From Leptospirales bacterium (GTDB lineage Bacteria > Spirochaetota > Leptospiria > Leptospirales > Leptonemataceae), in contig JAIBBM010000032.1 in assembly GCA_019694685.1 (NCBI GenBank), forward strand, positions 1 through 48,151: a stretch of DNA of 48,151 nucleotides, in the 5' to 3' direction. A program made the translations under genes and the position numbers. Below the pieces are notes generated by a model, which worked only from the letters and a program-made list of their open reading frames with translations, made no database searches and was not told the DNA's origin. Below are positions 9,193 to 17,046 of the stretch, piece by piece (positions within the stretch are counted from its first letter, which is position 1; each line of letters begins with the position of its first letter).

Positions 9193-10247
9193 TGACGGAT
9201 ATTGAAACAGCGCGCTGGCGAACCCAGCATTTTTTGGGATTGCAGTTCTTCTCTCCCGGGGCGCACTGCCCCGTGCATCTGGAAGAGAGAAAGGTCCTTC
9301 TGAACCGTGCGAGCATCAGAGGAATCTGCAGGGGATGGCGCGACAAAGAGTGGTGGTATACAGGGGTTTTGGATCCAGAGTCTCAAGTGTATGTCAGCTG
9401 GTATTTTTTGCGCGTCAACGTCGCGGATGCGTTTGTATTTTCCGTTTTCGATCCTTCGCGGCCTGGGCCAGAGCACCTGGTCAAGCAGATCTTCTATTTA
9501 GAAAAACCACCTGAATCGTCTAGAGAAGGAACATACCTGGTTCGCGACAGGCGTGGTTTTTTTGTATCTTACACTGGCCGCGGAGACGGTCCAGAACCCG
9601 GCTGGTCGTTCTTACTGAAAACAAAATCGATTGAGGCGGAGATTCGCATTGAACCTCGAAGACCTTCATTCACCAAATTCGACAACGCCGTCCAGGACAA
9701 CTATGGTCTGTTGAATTTTTTTGGAGCCAGTGCATCCGGAAAAGTGCAAGCTGGCGGACACACATATGAATTGAATTCTGCTGTTGCGTACTATGATCAT
9801 TGCTTTGGCCGGATTCCCGAACAGACCGGGTGGCACTGGATCGCTGTTCAGGGAGATAAGTTTTCTCTGGATTCGCTCATTAACTACGGAGCGTATGCGC
9901 AGTGTTATACGCAGGGATGGCATTCGATCGAAGGTGTTCCACGCCCTGGCCAGTGGGTGCGTCTGGAGCAGGCAGTCTCTTTTGAAAACAGTGTTTCTTT
10001 TGATGATAAAGACTATCTGTCCTGGAAGAAGCCATGGCGCCTAACGTCCACGGACCTGGATTTAAATATTGAAATATTGCAGCACAAGACTGACCTTACG
10101 CGCGTTCCGCCCATACTTCCGTTTTTGGTGAAACTCCATCACACGGAGGCTTTCGTTCGAGTTTCGGGCAAAGCTAGAATAGACGGAGTGTGGACACAGA
10201 CCGGAGACATGTTTGGCGTCTTTGAGCAGCACTACGGAAGATGGTGA
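9192..10247 (+). CDS. CrtC/AttH-like lipocalin-type protein
   Basis: The protein shows two hallmarks of the CrtC/AttH lipocalin-like family: the N-terminal motif KEWWYTG and, in the second half, YYDHCFG followed by GWHWIAVQ. CrtC is a carotenoid hydratase, and AttH-like proteins are of largely unknown function, so I do not assign a reaction. The start is uncertain. The frame stays open upstream to an ATG at 9144, which would overlap the divergent kinase gene by 49 bp. TTG at 9192 and GTG at 9273 are alternatives, and none has a good Shine-Dalgarno sequence. The next gene, an MFS permease, starts within a few bases of this stop, so the two probably form an operon. I see no signal peptide. Confidence 0.65.
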   Translation: MTDIETARWRTQHFLGLQFFSPGAHCPVHLEERKVLLNRASIRGICRGWRDKEWWYTGVLDPESQVYVSWYFLRVNVADAFVFSVFDPSRPGPEHLVKQIFYLEKPPESSREGTYLVRDRRGFFVSYTGRGDGPEPGWSFLLKTKSIEAEIRIEPRRPSFTKFDNAVQDNYGLLNFFGASASGKVQAGGHTYELNSAVAYYDHCFGRIPEQTGWHWIAVQGDKFSLDSLINYGAYAQCYTQGWHSIEGVPRPGQWVRLEQAVSFENSVSFDDKDYLSWKKPWRLTSTDLDLNIEILQHKTDLTRVPPILPFLVKLHHTEAFVRVSGKARIDGVWTQTGDMFGVFEQHYGRW

Positions 10248-10251
10248 TGCC

Positions 10252-11451
10252 TTGAGCGAACGACTGTACTTTCCCACTTTCACAAGGCACCTGAGCATCC
10301 TGCTTGTAGTTCAATCTCTGGCCGGCTCTACTTCTGCGGTTGCGTTTCTCGTGAGCGGATTTGCAGGAACCAGTCTAGCTCCTGTAAGAATCCTGGCTAC
10401 TCTGCCCATGTCCGCGTTTGTCATTGGGGTGGCGATCTCCAGTTCTCTGGCTGCCTGGACCATGTCCAGGGCTGGTAGAAAAACCGGGCATCTCATTGGC
10501 GCGAGCATTGGATTTTCTGGAGCAGCCTGCGCTTGCGTCGCACTGACGATTCATTCGTTCTGGGGGTATTCTGCCTCGTGCGTGATGCTCGGCGTGGGAA
10601 CAGCCTTCAACAATCAAGTCAGGTTTACCGCGGCGGAAGGCGCGCCTCCAGCGCAGAAGGGTCTTGTGCATTCCTGGATTCTGATGTGCGGGATCTTTGC
10701 AGCCATTCTTGGGCCGGCTGTGGCAGCGTATGGCAGAAAGATGGATCTCTTCGGAGGCGCGGCAGAGTATGCAGGTTCATACGTATTACTTATGGTTATG
10801 CTTTTGGCATCGATCAGCCTTCTCGCATTTCTTCCGTCTCTCGGAACAACCACGCAAACGGCATCAGATTCCGGGAAGATCAGCTTCAGGCATGTTCTGT
10901 CAAAGCCAGTGTTCTGGGTTGCCGCCACATCCGGCACGACGTCCTTCGCAGTGATGACTCTTCTTATGTCTGCCACACCCATGCAGATGACGATGATAGA
11001 GCATTTCAGTCAAGAGAGTGCTGTGTTTACCATTCAGAGCCACATCGTCGCCATGTTTCTTCCTTCTTTGTTTAGCGGATTTTTTGTGAGAGCTCTGGGA
11101 CTTCGTCGTCTCATCTATTGCGGTCTCTTGATCTTCGCTCTGTGCGTCCCCGTCGCGTACTTCGCCGGTTCTTTGCATGGCTACTGGTGGGCGCTCGTGC
11201 TTCTGGGGATTGGCTGGAACTTTCTGTTTCTGGCGGGATCTACTTTACTCTCTCTTAGTTTTTCAGGCCCGGATCGTTTTGCCGCACAGGGCTTAAATGA
11301 TACAATGGTGTTTGGCACGCAAGCTATGGCGAGTCTTGCGGCCGGGTGGCTATTGTATACGGTTGGTTGGCAATCCATGGTCCTGATTCCTATTCCATTT
11401 CTCGTCCTGGTTCTGGCACTCGTCATCGGGTTCGGAAGAAAAGTGATTTAG
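10252..11451 (+). CDS. Major facilitator superfamily permease
   Basis: The protein of about 400 residues has roughly twelve hydrophobic segments and the MFS loop 2-3 signature region SRAGRKTGHLIG, which places it in the major facilitator superfamily. The substrate cannot be read from the sequence. I chose TTG at 10252, just after the upstream stop, because GGAAG lies about 11 bases before it. An in-frame TTG at 10213 would overlap the CrtC/AttH-like gene. The tight spacing suggests co-transcription with that gene, so a hydrophobic or lipid-like substrate is possible, but that is only a guess. The frame is intact. Confidence 0.82.
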   Translation: MSERLYFPTFTRHLSILLVVQSLAGSTSAVAFLVSGFAGTSLAPVRILATLPMSAFVIGVAISSSLAAWTMSRAGRKTGHLIGASIGFSGAACACVALTIHSFWGYSASCVMLGVGTAFNNQVRFTAAEGAPPAQKGLVHSWILMCGIFAAILGPAVAAYGRKMDLFGGAAEYAGSYVLLMVMLLASISLLAFLPSLGTTTQTASDSGKISFRHVLSKPVFWVAATSGTTSFAVMTLLMSATPMQMTMIEHFSQESAVFTIQSHIVAMFLPSLFSGFFVRALGLRRLIYCGLLIFALCVPVAYFAGSLHGYWWALVLLGIGWNFLFLAGSTLLSLSFSGPDRFAAQGLNDTMVFGTQAMASLAAGWLLYTVGWQSMVLIPIPFLVLVLALVIGFGRKVI

Positions 11452-11494
11452 AGGGCGTGATCGTTTATCTAAGAGCACAATAAAAAACAACGCT

Positions 11495-11504
11495 AGCACG
11501 TGCT
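11495..11504. promoter_or_regulatory. Perfect 10-bp palindrome, possible operator
   Basis: AGCACGTGCT is a perfect palindrome 16 bp before the preferred start of the Cys-rich secreted protein. A wider pair, GAGCAC and GTGCTC, brackets an A-rich stretch (about 11473-11505). This may be an operator or a weak RNA hairpin; no function is shown. Confidence 0.25.
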
Positions 11505-11520
11505 CATTCGTCTATCCTGC

Positions 11521-12018
11521 ATGCGTGCCTGGAGAGCTTCCGTCTTTGTAATCTCGTTTCTCACCTGCAGTCTTTCTCTAGACGCGTTGCCGCTCAGGGT
11601 TTTCAAGGTGAGCGAAATCGTTCGGGACTTTGGTACTCTTCGGGGTCAGGAGATCACAGTAGAAGGGCGCCTTGTTCGAGCCGGCTATATGCTTCGATCA
11701 GACGGATCGATTCTTTTTGAAACACGCACATGCAATTTGATGATGTGCGGAAAAGATGAATGTTGCAATGCATGCACTGCGGATGTGTCTCTGGTGGAAG
11801 ATGGATCCTTTGGGATAGCTCTCTCAGGAAGATTTGGCGGAAGAGAGATCGGATGTTCCGGAAATGAATGCGCAATGAATTGTAATCCAGAGATACAGAA
11901 ACACTTCCGCATAACGGGTCTACTGCGTGTCGAAGAGGATCACGGTGGTCCGGTGCGGCTGGTTCTTGAAGTGCGGTCCATTGGACCCATAGAGAAACAT
12001 GCGAAAGGTTCCACCTGA
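11521..12018 (+). CDS. Secreted Cys-rich small protein, possible OB-fold
   Basis: From the ATG at 11521 the protein has a clear Sec signal peptide (MRAWRASVF, then a hydrophobic core, cleavage near LDA-LP). An in-frame GTG at 11500 is the longer alternative. The mature part contains LRGQEITVEGRLV, a pattern seen at the start of small OB-fold domains. It also holds an unusual cluster of Cys residues: CNLMMC, DECCNAC, then CSGNEC and MNC. Ten Cys in about 140 residues suggest disulfides or metal binding in the periplasm. I do not recognise the family. It stands alone downstream of the MFS gene with a 69-bp gap and is followed by a 184-bp gap before the next receptor gene. Confidence 0.7.
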   Translation: MRAWRASVFVISFLTCSLSLDALPLRVFKVSEIVRDFGTLRGQEITVEGRLVRAGYMLRSDGSILFETRTCNLMMCGKDECCNACTADVSLVEDGSFGIALSGRFGGREIGCSGNECAMNCNPEIQKHFRITGLLRVEEDHGGPVRLVLEVRSIGPIEKHAKGST

Positions 12019-12202
12019 CCCCTGTGGTATGCTTTTTCGAAATACGATGCGGCGAGCGTCATTGGAAGGAATTTCGCGCGGCCAAAATTCCCTTCATCGG
12101 GGAAGGGGGCGCAAAAAAATAAGGCTACAATCTTATTTGAGAAGCCCCGCGAATCGCTATTTGTGATTGCCTGAAAGTCTCGATCTTAAATCCTGCAGGC
12201 CT

Positions 12203-14692
12203 GTGAAATACCCTTCGAGCAACAGGCTTCTTTTTGCCGCGACTTGTACGCTATTTGTGCTGATTGCCACCGTTCACTGCGGACATCCAAACCAGGATTC
12301 CATTGATCTTTCCGGAGAATGGAAAAGAAAGGAAGCGAATCTAACAACAGTCGACCCCATGGTGGATTCTTCCTCCTGGGAGTCTGTGCATGTGCCTGGA
12401 TCGGTCGTCAAAGGGCTGCCGGAGAAATTTGGAATTCTATGGGTGAAACATGATTTCACTGTGCCGGCAGAGATTCTTCGCAATGAGAATGCGCTCTACA
12501 TGGGCCGAGTGGCGATTGCGGAAGAAGTATACATCAACGGAGTCTACATTGGAACGGGAGGAAGGTGGCCGCCCAAGGGAATAGTCAATACTTCCGATTT
12601 CTTTTCTGGATGGAACACTCCCAGGCTCTATCACATTCCTGGATCTCTTTTGCGCGAAGGAAAAAATGAAATCGCCGTTAGACTCTACTACAACAACGAG
12701 GGATGGATCAATGACGCAGTCATGATCGGTCCGGTGCAGGATCTGGCGGTCTTGCATGCTCGCACAAGTTTTCTGCTCAATGATCTCAATCGCATCCTCG
12801 CATTCATCCTGATTGCAGTTGCGGTTTACCACACCTTGCTTTTTGTGCGAAGGCGTCAGGATCTGGAGAACATCTTCTTCGCATTCTTATGCGTGGTCTG
12901 GGCCATCCAGAGTATGAACTTTGCTCTTCCTCCTTCTTTGCCCGTGGACTATCTGAGCAAAGAGAGAGTGGTTATGGGGATCGGGCCTTTCATTCCTCTG
13001 AGCTTCGCGCTTTTCTTTCGGTTCTTTTTTCATCTGAATTCGAAATTTCACAAGATTGCGACGTGGGCCCTCGTGTTGTTCTTTGTCCCCGCCTTCTTCT
13101 TTATAGTATTCTCCTTCAATCTGCAGTCGATTCGTTGGAAGTACAATCTTGTGATGCCTGTGGGTGGTGTTGTGATTCTATACATCACTGTTTGCATCGT
13201 GCAAGCGTGGCGTGCGGGAGATAGAAATGCAAGACTGATCTCCGCTTCTTTTCTCATCATTGTTGCTATGACAGTGAATGATCTTGTCATCATTCTTTCA
13301 TCAACACGCGGCGCGATTTTTCTCATGGGATACGCTTTCCCAACACTCCTCTTCAGCATTGCTCTGGTTCTGGCCAATGACTTTGTGCGTACGAGAAATC
13401 AAGTAGAAGAATTAAATGAATCGCTTGAGGCAAAAGTGCTAGAACGTACGCGAGAACTGCAAACCAGTCACGACAAAATTCAGGAACTGAAAAATCAGCA
13501 GGATGGCGACTACTTCCTTACTTCGCTATTGACAAAACCTTTGAACGGCAACTTCGTGTCCGGCGGTCCTCTGAGCCTGGAAATCTTCTCTCGTGCGAAG
13601 AAGCAGTTTCACTTTCGCAAGTGGGATTCTGAGATCGGCGGAGACCTTTGTGCTGCGCATAGAATCGAATTGAACGGTAGGCAATATGTTTGCTTCCTCA
13701 ATGGAGATGCCATGGGAAAATCCATGCAGGGAGCAGGTGGGGCGCTGGTCCTGGGTACAGTTTTCAAAATGATCATCACCAGAACGCAGGAGAACGTGAG
13801 TTCTTTGAACCGTTATCCGGAATTGTGGCTCAAGGAATGTCTTGCTGAACTTCAGAATGTTTTTATTTCCTTTGATGGAAGCATGCTTGTATCTTGCATG
13901 CTGGGACTTCTGGATGAGGAAAACGGTTTTGTGTACTATATCCTGGCGGAGCATCCCGCTCCGGTGATCTATCGTCATTCGCGTGCAGAATTCCCTGTCG
14001 CGGTGGAGCAGATTCGCAAGATCGGCACGCAGGGAGTGGAAGGAAATCTCAGGATCAATACTTTGCAATTGGAGCCGGGGGATATCCTGGTGGTTGGATC
14101 TGATGGCCGCGATGATCTCGAGAAAATCCTTCCTGGAGGAGAGCGTGCCATCAACGAAGATGAAACTCTGTTTCTGCGAATTGTGGAGAAAGCGAGAGCG
14201 GACCTGCCCACCATTGTGGAAGAAATCTATAAGAACGGAACAGTCATTGACGATCTTTCCCTCATGCGCATGGGCTATCTGGAAGATGCGGCCGCCCCTA
14301 CTGAAAATGCAATGGATGTGATTCGTGAATTGAAGACAGCGCTCGCGAAGGCAAGAGAGGAGAAGGATTACGTTCGCGCGCAAGAGATTGCACGGAATAT
14401 ATGCGAACGCTTTCCGTCAGACACAGATGCTTTGTTTCTCGCATCTGGCTTGATCAAACAGGCTTACTCCTCTAAACCCGAGATGCTTGCTGTGGCGCGA
14501 TCTTTTGGAGAAAGATGCAAACTGCGTGATCCATTGCATTTGCGCAACTTGATCAACCTCGCGGATATTTACAGGCTCATGGGAGATTCCGCAAAAGCAC
14601 AGGAAACGTGGAAGCGGGCAGAAACACTCGATCCCGATCATGCGACCGTACAGAAATTGAAGACTCTTCTGGGTGCCGGACGATCCGGTTAG
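12203..14692 (+). CDS. DISM-type 7TM receptor with SpoIIE-like PP2C and TPR tail
   Basis: The 829-residue protein from GTG 12203 (GCAGG just upstream) begins with a lipoprotein-like signal ending in ATVHC. A TTG at 12167 would add 12 residues. A jelly-roll domain (about 30-190, DLSGEWKRKE and the VYINGVYIGTGG strand) precedes about seven membrane helices (200-400) and a coiled coil (405-440). The PP2C region carries IGGDLC, GDAMGKSMQGAGGALVLG and a terminal DDLSLMRMGYL. TPR-like helices follow (about 710-825). The usual DVSGHG metal motif is replaced by DAMGKS, as in the paralogue at 42227. It probably senses a ligand and dephosphorylates an anti-sigma antagonist (inferred). Its stop overlaps the stop of the small minus-strand gene. 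Confidence 0.88.
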   Translation: MKYPSSNRLLFAATCTLFVLIATVHCGHPNQDSIDLSGEWKRKEANLTTVDPMVDSSSWESVHVPGSVVKGLPEKFGILWVKHDFTVPAEILRNENALYMGRVAIAEEVYINGVYIGTGGRWPPKGIVNTSDFFSGWNTPRLYHIPGSLLREGKNEIAVRLYYNNEGWINDAVMIGPVQDLAVLHARTSFLLNDLNRILAFILIAVAVYHTLLFVRRRQDLENIFFAFLCVVWAIQSMNFALPPSLPVDYLSKERVVMGIGPFIPLSFALFFRFFFHLNSKFHKIATWALVLFFVPAFFFIVFSFNLQSIRWKYNLVMPVGGVVILYITVCIVQAWRAGDRNARLISASFLIIVAMTVNDLVIILSSTRGAIFLMGYAFPTLLFSIALVLANDFVRTRNQVEELNESLEAKVLERTRELQTSHDKIQELKNQQDGDYFLTSLLTKPLNGNFVSGGPLSLEIFSRAKKQFHFRKWDSEIGGDLCAAHRIELNGRQYVCFLNGDAMGKSMQGAGGALVLGTVFKMIITRTQENVSSLNRYPELWLKECLAELQNVFISFDGSMLVSCMLGLLDEENGFVYYILAEHPAPVIYRHSRAEFPVAVEQIRKIGTQGVEGNLRINTLQLEPGDILVVGSDGRDDLEKILPGGERAINEDETLFLRIVEKARADLPTIVEEIYKNGTVIDDLSLMRMGYLEDAAAPTENAMDVIRELKTALAKAREEKDYVRAQEIARNICERFPSDTDALFLASGLIKQAYSSKPEMLAVARSFGERCKLRDPLHLRNLINLADIYRLMGDSAKAQETWKRAETLDPDHATVQKLKTLLGAGRSG

Positions 14693-15054
14693 AGCGGCCG
14701 ACTGATCGGAGTCTGACCCGCCGGCGTCAGTTTCTTTCCAGCGTATTTCATTCCCGTAGAAACGATTCTACCCTGTTTCATCAACTGGTTCACCACTTTG
14801 GTGACTGCTTTCTGCACAATTTCGTCTTTTTGTCTATCCGGTTCCGTTTCGCGTTCGAGCGAAATTCCCATGCGATCGATTCTTTTTCCAAGAGCTGCGA
14901 GGAATCTGGGCTGAAGTTTCAGATCGCACATATGAGTGATGCGCGCCATGACCGGGTCTGGAAGAGCATCTACCACTTGTTGAAGTGCGAAATCGTCAAA
15001 ATGATAACCAACTGAATTGATTGGGTCGCGCGTTTCTTCCGGATGTGGGAACAT
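14689..15054 (-). CDS. Small uncharacterised soluble protein
   Basis: This is a 121-residue charged protein without signal peptide or membrane segment. I do not recognise a family. Visible features are a helical central part (FDDFALQQVVDALPDPVMARITHM broken over two helices) and a basic C-terminal half with VTKVVNQLMKQG. It is the last gene of a minus-strand run that begins with the PuuD-like membrane protein, then cytochrome c and a small lipoprotein, so it may belong to that redox operon. The gap to the upstream lipoprotein is 41 bp. The 4-bp tail-to-tail overlap with the receptor gene supports a compact, real end. Coding status rests on the open frame, the position and the sensible composition. 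Confidence 0.6.
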   Translation of the reverse strand: MFPHPEETRDPINSVGYHFDDFALQQVVDALPDPVMARITHMCDLKLQPRFLAALGKRIDRMGISLERETEPDRQKDEIVQKAVTKVVNQLMKQGRIVSTGMKYAGKKLTPAGQTPISRPL

Positions 15055-15095
15055 ATGTATGATTTACCTTCGGTCTGAATGCGTTCGGGATTGAG

Positions 15096-15452
15096 TCACT
15101 GCGTGAGGATCACAACAATCTCTTTTACTTCAAAGACTCCAGGTTTTCCTGGTTTGGCGTCTGTAATAATCTTTCCTGCAATCTTCAGGTTCTTGCCGCG
15201 ATACATGCCCCGAACCATTTTTTCCAGTTTTCCCTGCAGAGTGTAGGACAAACCACCGGGCAAATCAATGGAAGTGATGGGAGCGCTGGCAGAACCCTTC
15301 ACCTGAATGGTTCCTTCTATTTCAGTGAGCTTAGGAGCTTCCGCAAGTTCCGTGTTTGCAGATGTCGAAGAAGAGCATGTGGCGATCATTAGAAGTGCAG
15401 CCGCGAGAGCCGGGCTTCGCATCGCGCGAAGAAAAGAAAAGACCACTTTCAT
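15096..15452 (-). CDS. Small beta-rich lipoprotein
   Basis: This is a 118-residue protein with a signal peptide whose hydrophobic core ends at MIATCSSS, a lipobox-like Cys near residue 26. The mature part alternates short beta-type segments (IEGTIQVKG, LSYTLQGKL, KNLKIAGKI, FEVKEIVVIL), which would fit a small OB-like fold. I do not recognise a named family. Its ATG overlaps the stop of the cytochrome c gene (ATGA), so it is translationally coupled to that gene and probably works beside it at the periplasmic face. The alternative is an envelope lipoprotein without a redox role. Confidence 0.72.
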   Translation of the reverse strand: MKVVFSFLRAMRSPALAAALLMIATCSSSTSANTELAEAPKLTEIEGTIQVKGSASAPITSIDLPGGLSYTLQGKLEKMVRGMYRGKNLKIAGKIITDAKPGKPGVFEVKEIVVILTQ

Positions 15453-15775
15453 TTGAGAAATGCCTCGATGCTGCGGATTTGTTCATCCGTGAATGCGAAT
15501 TTGGGCATAGAACCACTGATCGGGCGTTTGCCTTTGTATCCGTCCGGATACTTACCGTTGATTAGCTTTTCTTTGAGCAAGTCAAAACTCGACGCGCGAA
15601 GCGACGGGCCGACGCTTCCGTCTTGATCCGGATTTGCGCTGTGGCATGCGATGCAGTTGGCAACAAATAGACTGCGGCCTTCTGCTTTGAATTTTTCTTC
15701 TGGCGTGAGGTTTTCAGTGCTCTGCTTGCAGTGAAACAAGAGTGCCATCACGGCGATGAACAACACATTCTTCAT
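15449..15775 (-). CDS. Mono-haem class I cytochrome c lipoprotein
   Basis: This 108-residue protein carries one haem-binding motif, CIACH (about residues 41-45), then GPSL and a likely axial Met in GSMPKFAFTDEQI, ending in a helix typical of class I cytochromes. The signal sequence ends at LLFHCKQ, so it is probably a lipoprotein on the periplasmic side. It lies 51 bp downstream of the PuuD-like membrane gene, and that gap holds a strong hairpin. In PuuD proteins a membrane domain and a cytochrome c domain form one chain; here the two look like separate genes. It probably takes electrons from the membrane partner (inferred). Confidence 0.9.
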   Translation of the reverse strand: MKNVLFIAVMALLFHCKQSTENLTPEEKFKAEGRSLFVANCIACHSANPDQDGSVGPSLRASSFDLLKEKLINGKYPDGYKGKRPISGSMPKFAFTDEQIRSIEAFLK

Positions 15776-15800
15776 AAATTTGGATTCCAGTTTGTGAGAT

Positions 15801-15819
15801 GGGGGCGTTTGCCGCCCCC
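15801..15819 (-). other. GC-rich hairpin between the membrane protein and cytochrome genes
   Basis: GGGGGCG and CGCCCCC form a 7-bp stem with a 5-base loop, placed after the stop of the PuuD-like gene and before the cytochrome start. No U-run follows on the minus strand, so it is more likely to set relative mRNA stability or partial read-through than to be a full terminator. Confidence 0.45.
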
Positions 15820-15826
15820 TGAAGTC

Positions 15827-16534
15827 TTACAGCATTGCTACGAGAATTACGTAGAGAACAATTGCAAGAACAAGTCCCATGTGGATTACTCCCACAGGTT
15901 TTTCAATTGGTTTTGTGGTGATACCGTTGGTTGCAACGAGAGCATTGATTTCAAGCAGGCCAATGATGAGTGCGATCACTCCATACCATGCGCCAACGTT
16001 TGCTCCGTTGAATGCACCAGGAAGTTTCGATCCGCCGGCTCCCATGAAGAAGAGCAGTGCAATCGAGAACATAGTGTTGGTTCTGGACGCGAGAAAAGCT
16101 CTGCGAGCGAGCACAGGAAGATTTTCTACTTTCTCACCATTCGCAGCAGCGATGACTTTTTTCTGGCGAGGCCAGATTACAAACCACACGTTGGCTGCCA
16201 TGACGATCCCCATGATGATGCCTGGATAAATCTTTGCAAGCCAGCTACCTGTGGCCCATTCGCCAGCAGTCGCGCCGCTGAGATGGAAGTTCAGGCCGAT
16301 CAAAAGAAGGCCGCTGAGAAGAGTGAAGGCCGCGCCCCAACGAAAGTACCACAGCGCTCTTGGTACCAGTTTCTGGGTAGCAGCTGTCTTGGTGTTTGCG
16401 TCCGTTTCAGCAAAGAAAGGACCCTGTACGAAATTGAAATACCACAGCATGCCAATCCAGGCGATGCCAAAGATAAAATGGCTCCATTTGAGCAGGAAAT
16501 AGAGTCCCTGTTTGCTCAGAATTGCGAATTCCAT
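15827..16534 (-). CDS. PuuD-like (urate oxidase N-terminal type) integral membrane protein
   Basis: The 235-residue protein has about six to seven hydrophobic helices. Its N-terminus, LLKWSHFIFGIAWIGMLWYFN, carries the His and the AWIG pattern typical of the membrane domain of urate oxidase/PuuD proteins (Urate_ox_N). In PuuD this domain is fused to a cytochrome c; here a separate cytochrome gene follows. The substrate is not known for most such proteins, and no urate-pathway genes are nearby, so I do not claim urate as substrate. A strong Shine-Dalgarno sequence (TCCTCC on the plus strand, 16539-16544) supports ATG 16534. It is divergent from the HiPIP gene across a 161-bp control region. 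Confidence 0.75.
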   Translation of the reverse strand: MEFAILSKQGLYFLLKWSHFIFGIAWIGMLWYFNFVQGPFFAETDANTKTAATQKLVPRALWYFRWGAAFTLLSGLLLIGLNFHLSGATAGEWATGSWLAKIYPGIIMGIVMAANVWFVIWPRQKKVIAAANGEKVENLPVLARRAFLASRTNTMFSIALLFFMGAGGSKLPGAFNGANVGAWYGVIALIIGLLEINALVATNGITTKPIEKPVGVIHMGLVLAIVLYVILVAML

Positions 16535-16554
16535 TGATTCCTCCGAGATTTTCT

Positions 16555-16567
16555 GCCAGTGACTGGC
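16555..16567. promoter_or_regulatory. 13-bp perfect inverted repeat, candidate operator
   Basis: GCCAGT-G-ACTGGC is a perfect inverted repeat 20 bp before the PuuD-like start, inside the divergent spacer shared with the HiPIP gene. Size and position suit a repressor site, but no regulator is identified. Confidence 0.35.
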
Positions 16568-16686
16568 ATTCTCATCACAGTTAAAGGAAAATTTTGAGAC
16601 CGAGTATCAAATCGCGCCAGATTCGGAGCAGTCAGGCAAAAAAGATTCGTTAGGCCTTCCAGGGAAGCCGTTCTGGTAGCTTAAAC

Positions 16687-16691
16687 GGAGG
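16687..16691 (+). promoter_or_regulatory. Ribosome binding site of the HiPIP gene
   Basis: GGAGG lies 4 bases before ATG 16696 and fixes the start of the iron-sulfur protein. Confidence 0.8.
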
Positions 16692-16695
16692 ATCC

Positions 16696-17037
16696 ATGAA
16701 CGCGATCTCTAGAAAAGACTTTTTAAAGAAAGGCGCAGTTGCCGGCGCTGTGGGTGCTGCGGCTGTTGCACTGGCTTATTGCAAGAAAAAAGGCGGCGAA
16801 GAAGCATCTGCTCCATCAGCGGGCGGTTGCTCAGACGTATCCGGCCTCACACAGGCAGAGAAAGACACAAGAGCACAGTTGAAGTACATGGACAAGAGCG
16901 ACCAGGAAGGCAAAGCCTGCAACGGTTGTGCATTGTTCGTTCCAGCAGCAGCTGGCGCAGCGTGTGCGTCCTGCAATCTGGTAAAAGGTCCAATCAGCCC
17001 GGAAGGCTACTGCACTTCCTGGGTGAAAAAGGGCTGA
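16696..17037 (+). CDS. High-potential iron-sulfur protein (HiPIP), exported
   Basis: The 113-residue protein ends in a HiPIP domain: CNGCALF, then CASCNLVKGPISPEGYCTSW, giving the four Cys that bind one [4Fe-4S] cluster, plus one extra Cys. HiPIPs carry electrons in the periplasm between cytochrome-type donors and acceptors. The N-terminus SRKDFLKKGAVAGAVG resembles a Tat-like signal with a single Arg followed by Lys, and a lipobox-like Cys follows in ALAYC (about residue 29). It may therefore be a Tat-exported lipoprotein folded before export, as is usual for HiPIPs. It is divergent from the PuuD-like/cytochrome genes, which suggests one electron chain. A strong hairpin closes the gene. Confidence 0.93.
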   Translation: MNAISRKDFLKKGAVAGAVGAAAVALAYCKKKGGEEASAPSAGGCSDVSGLTQAEKDTRAQLKYMDKSDQEGKACNGCALFVPAAAGAACASCNLVKGPISPEGYCTSWVKKG

Positions 17038-17046
17038 GTTTCTTAC

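Noticed and set aside
12085..12120. Hairpin CCCTTC-ATCGGG-GAAGGG as terminator of the Cys-rich secreted protein
   Set aside because: It is followed by A-runs and not T-runs on the plus strand, so it does not fit an intrinsic terminator; the 12019-12202 gap is otherwise featureless.
13526..14383. Minus-strand open frame (285 codons) opposite the PP2C part of the receptor
   Set aside because: No domain visible; the plus strand carries the PP2C-like motifs.
15827..16534. Full urate degradation pathway
   Set aside because: Only the membrane-domain similarity is seen; no allantoin, HIU or OHCU genes are in the window, so urate was not claimed as substrate.
15731..16537. Plus-strand open frame (268 codons) opposite the PuuD-like and cytochrome genes
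   Set aside because: The translation is Cys/His-rich without fold logic; the minus strand has membrane helices and a haem motif with good ribosome sites.
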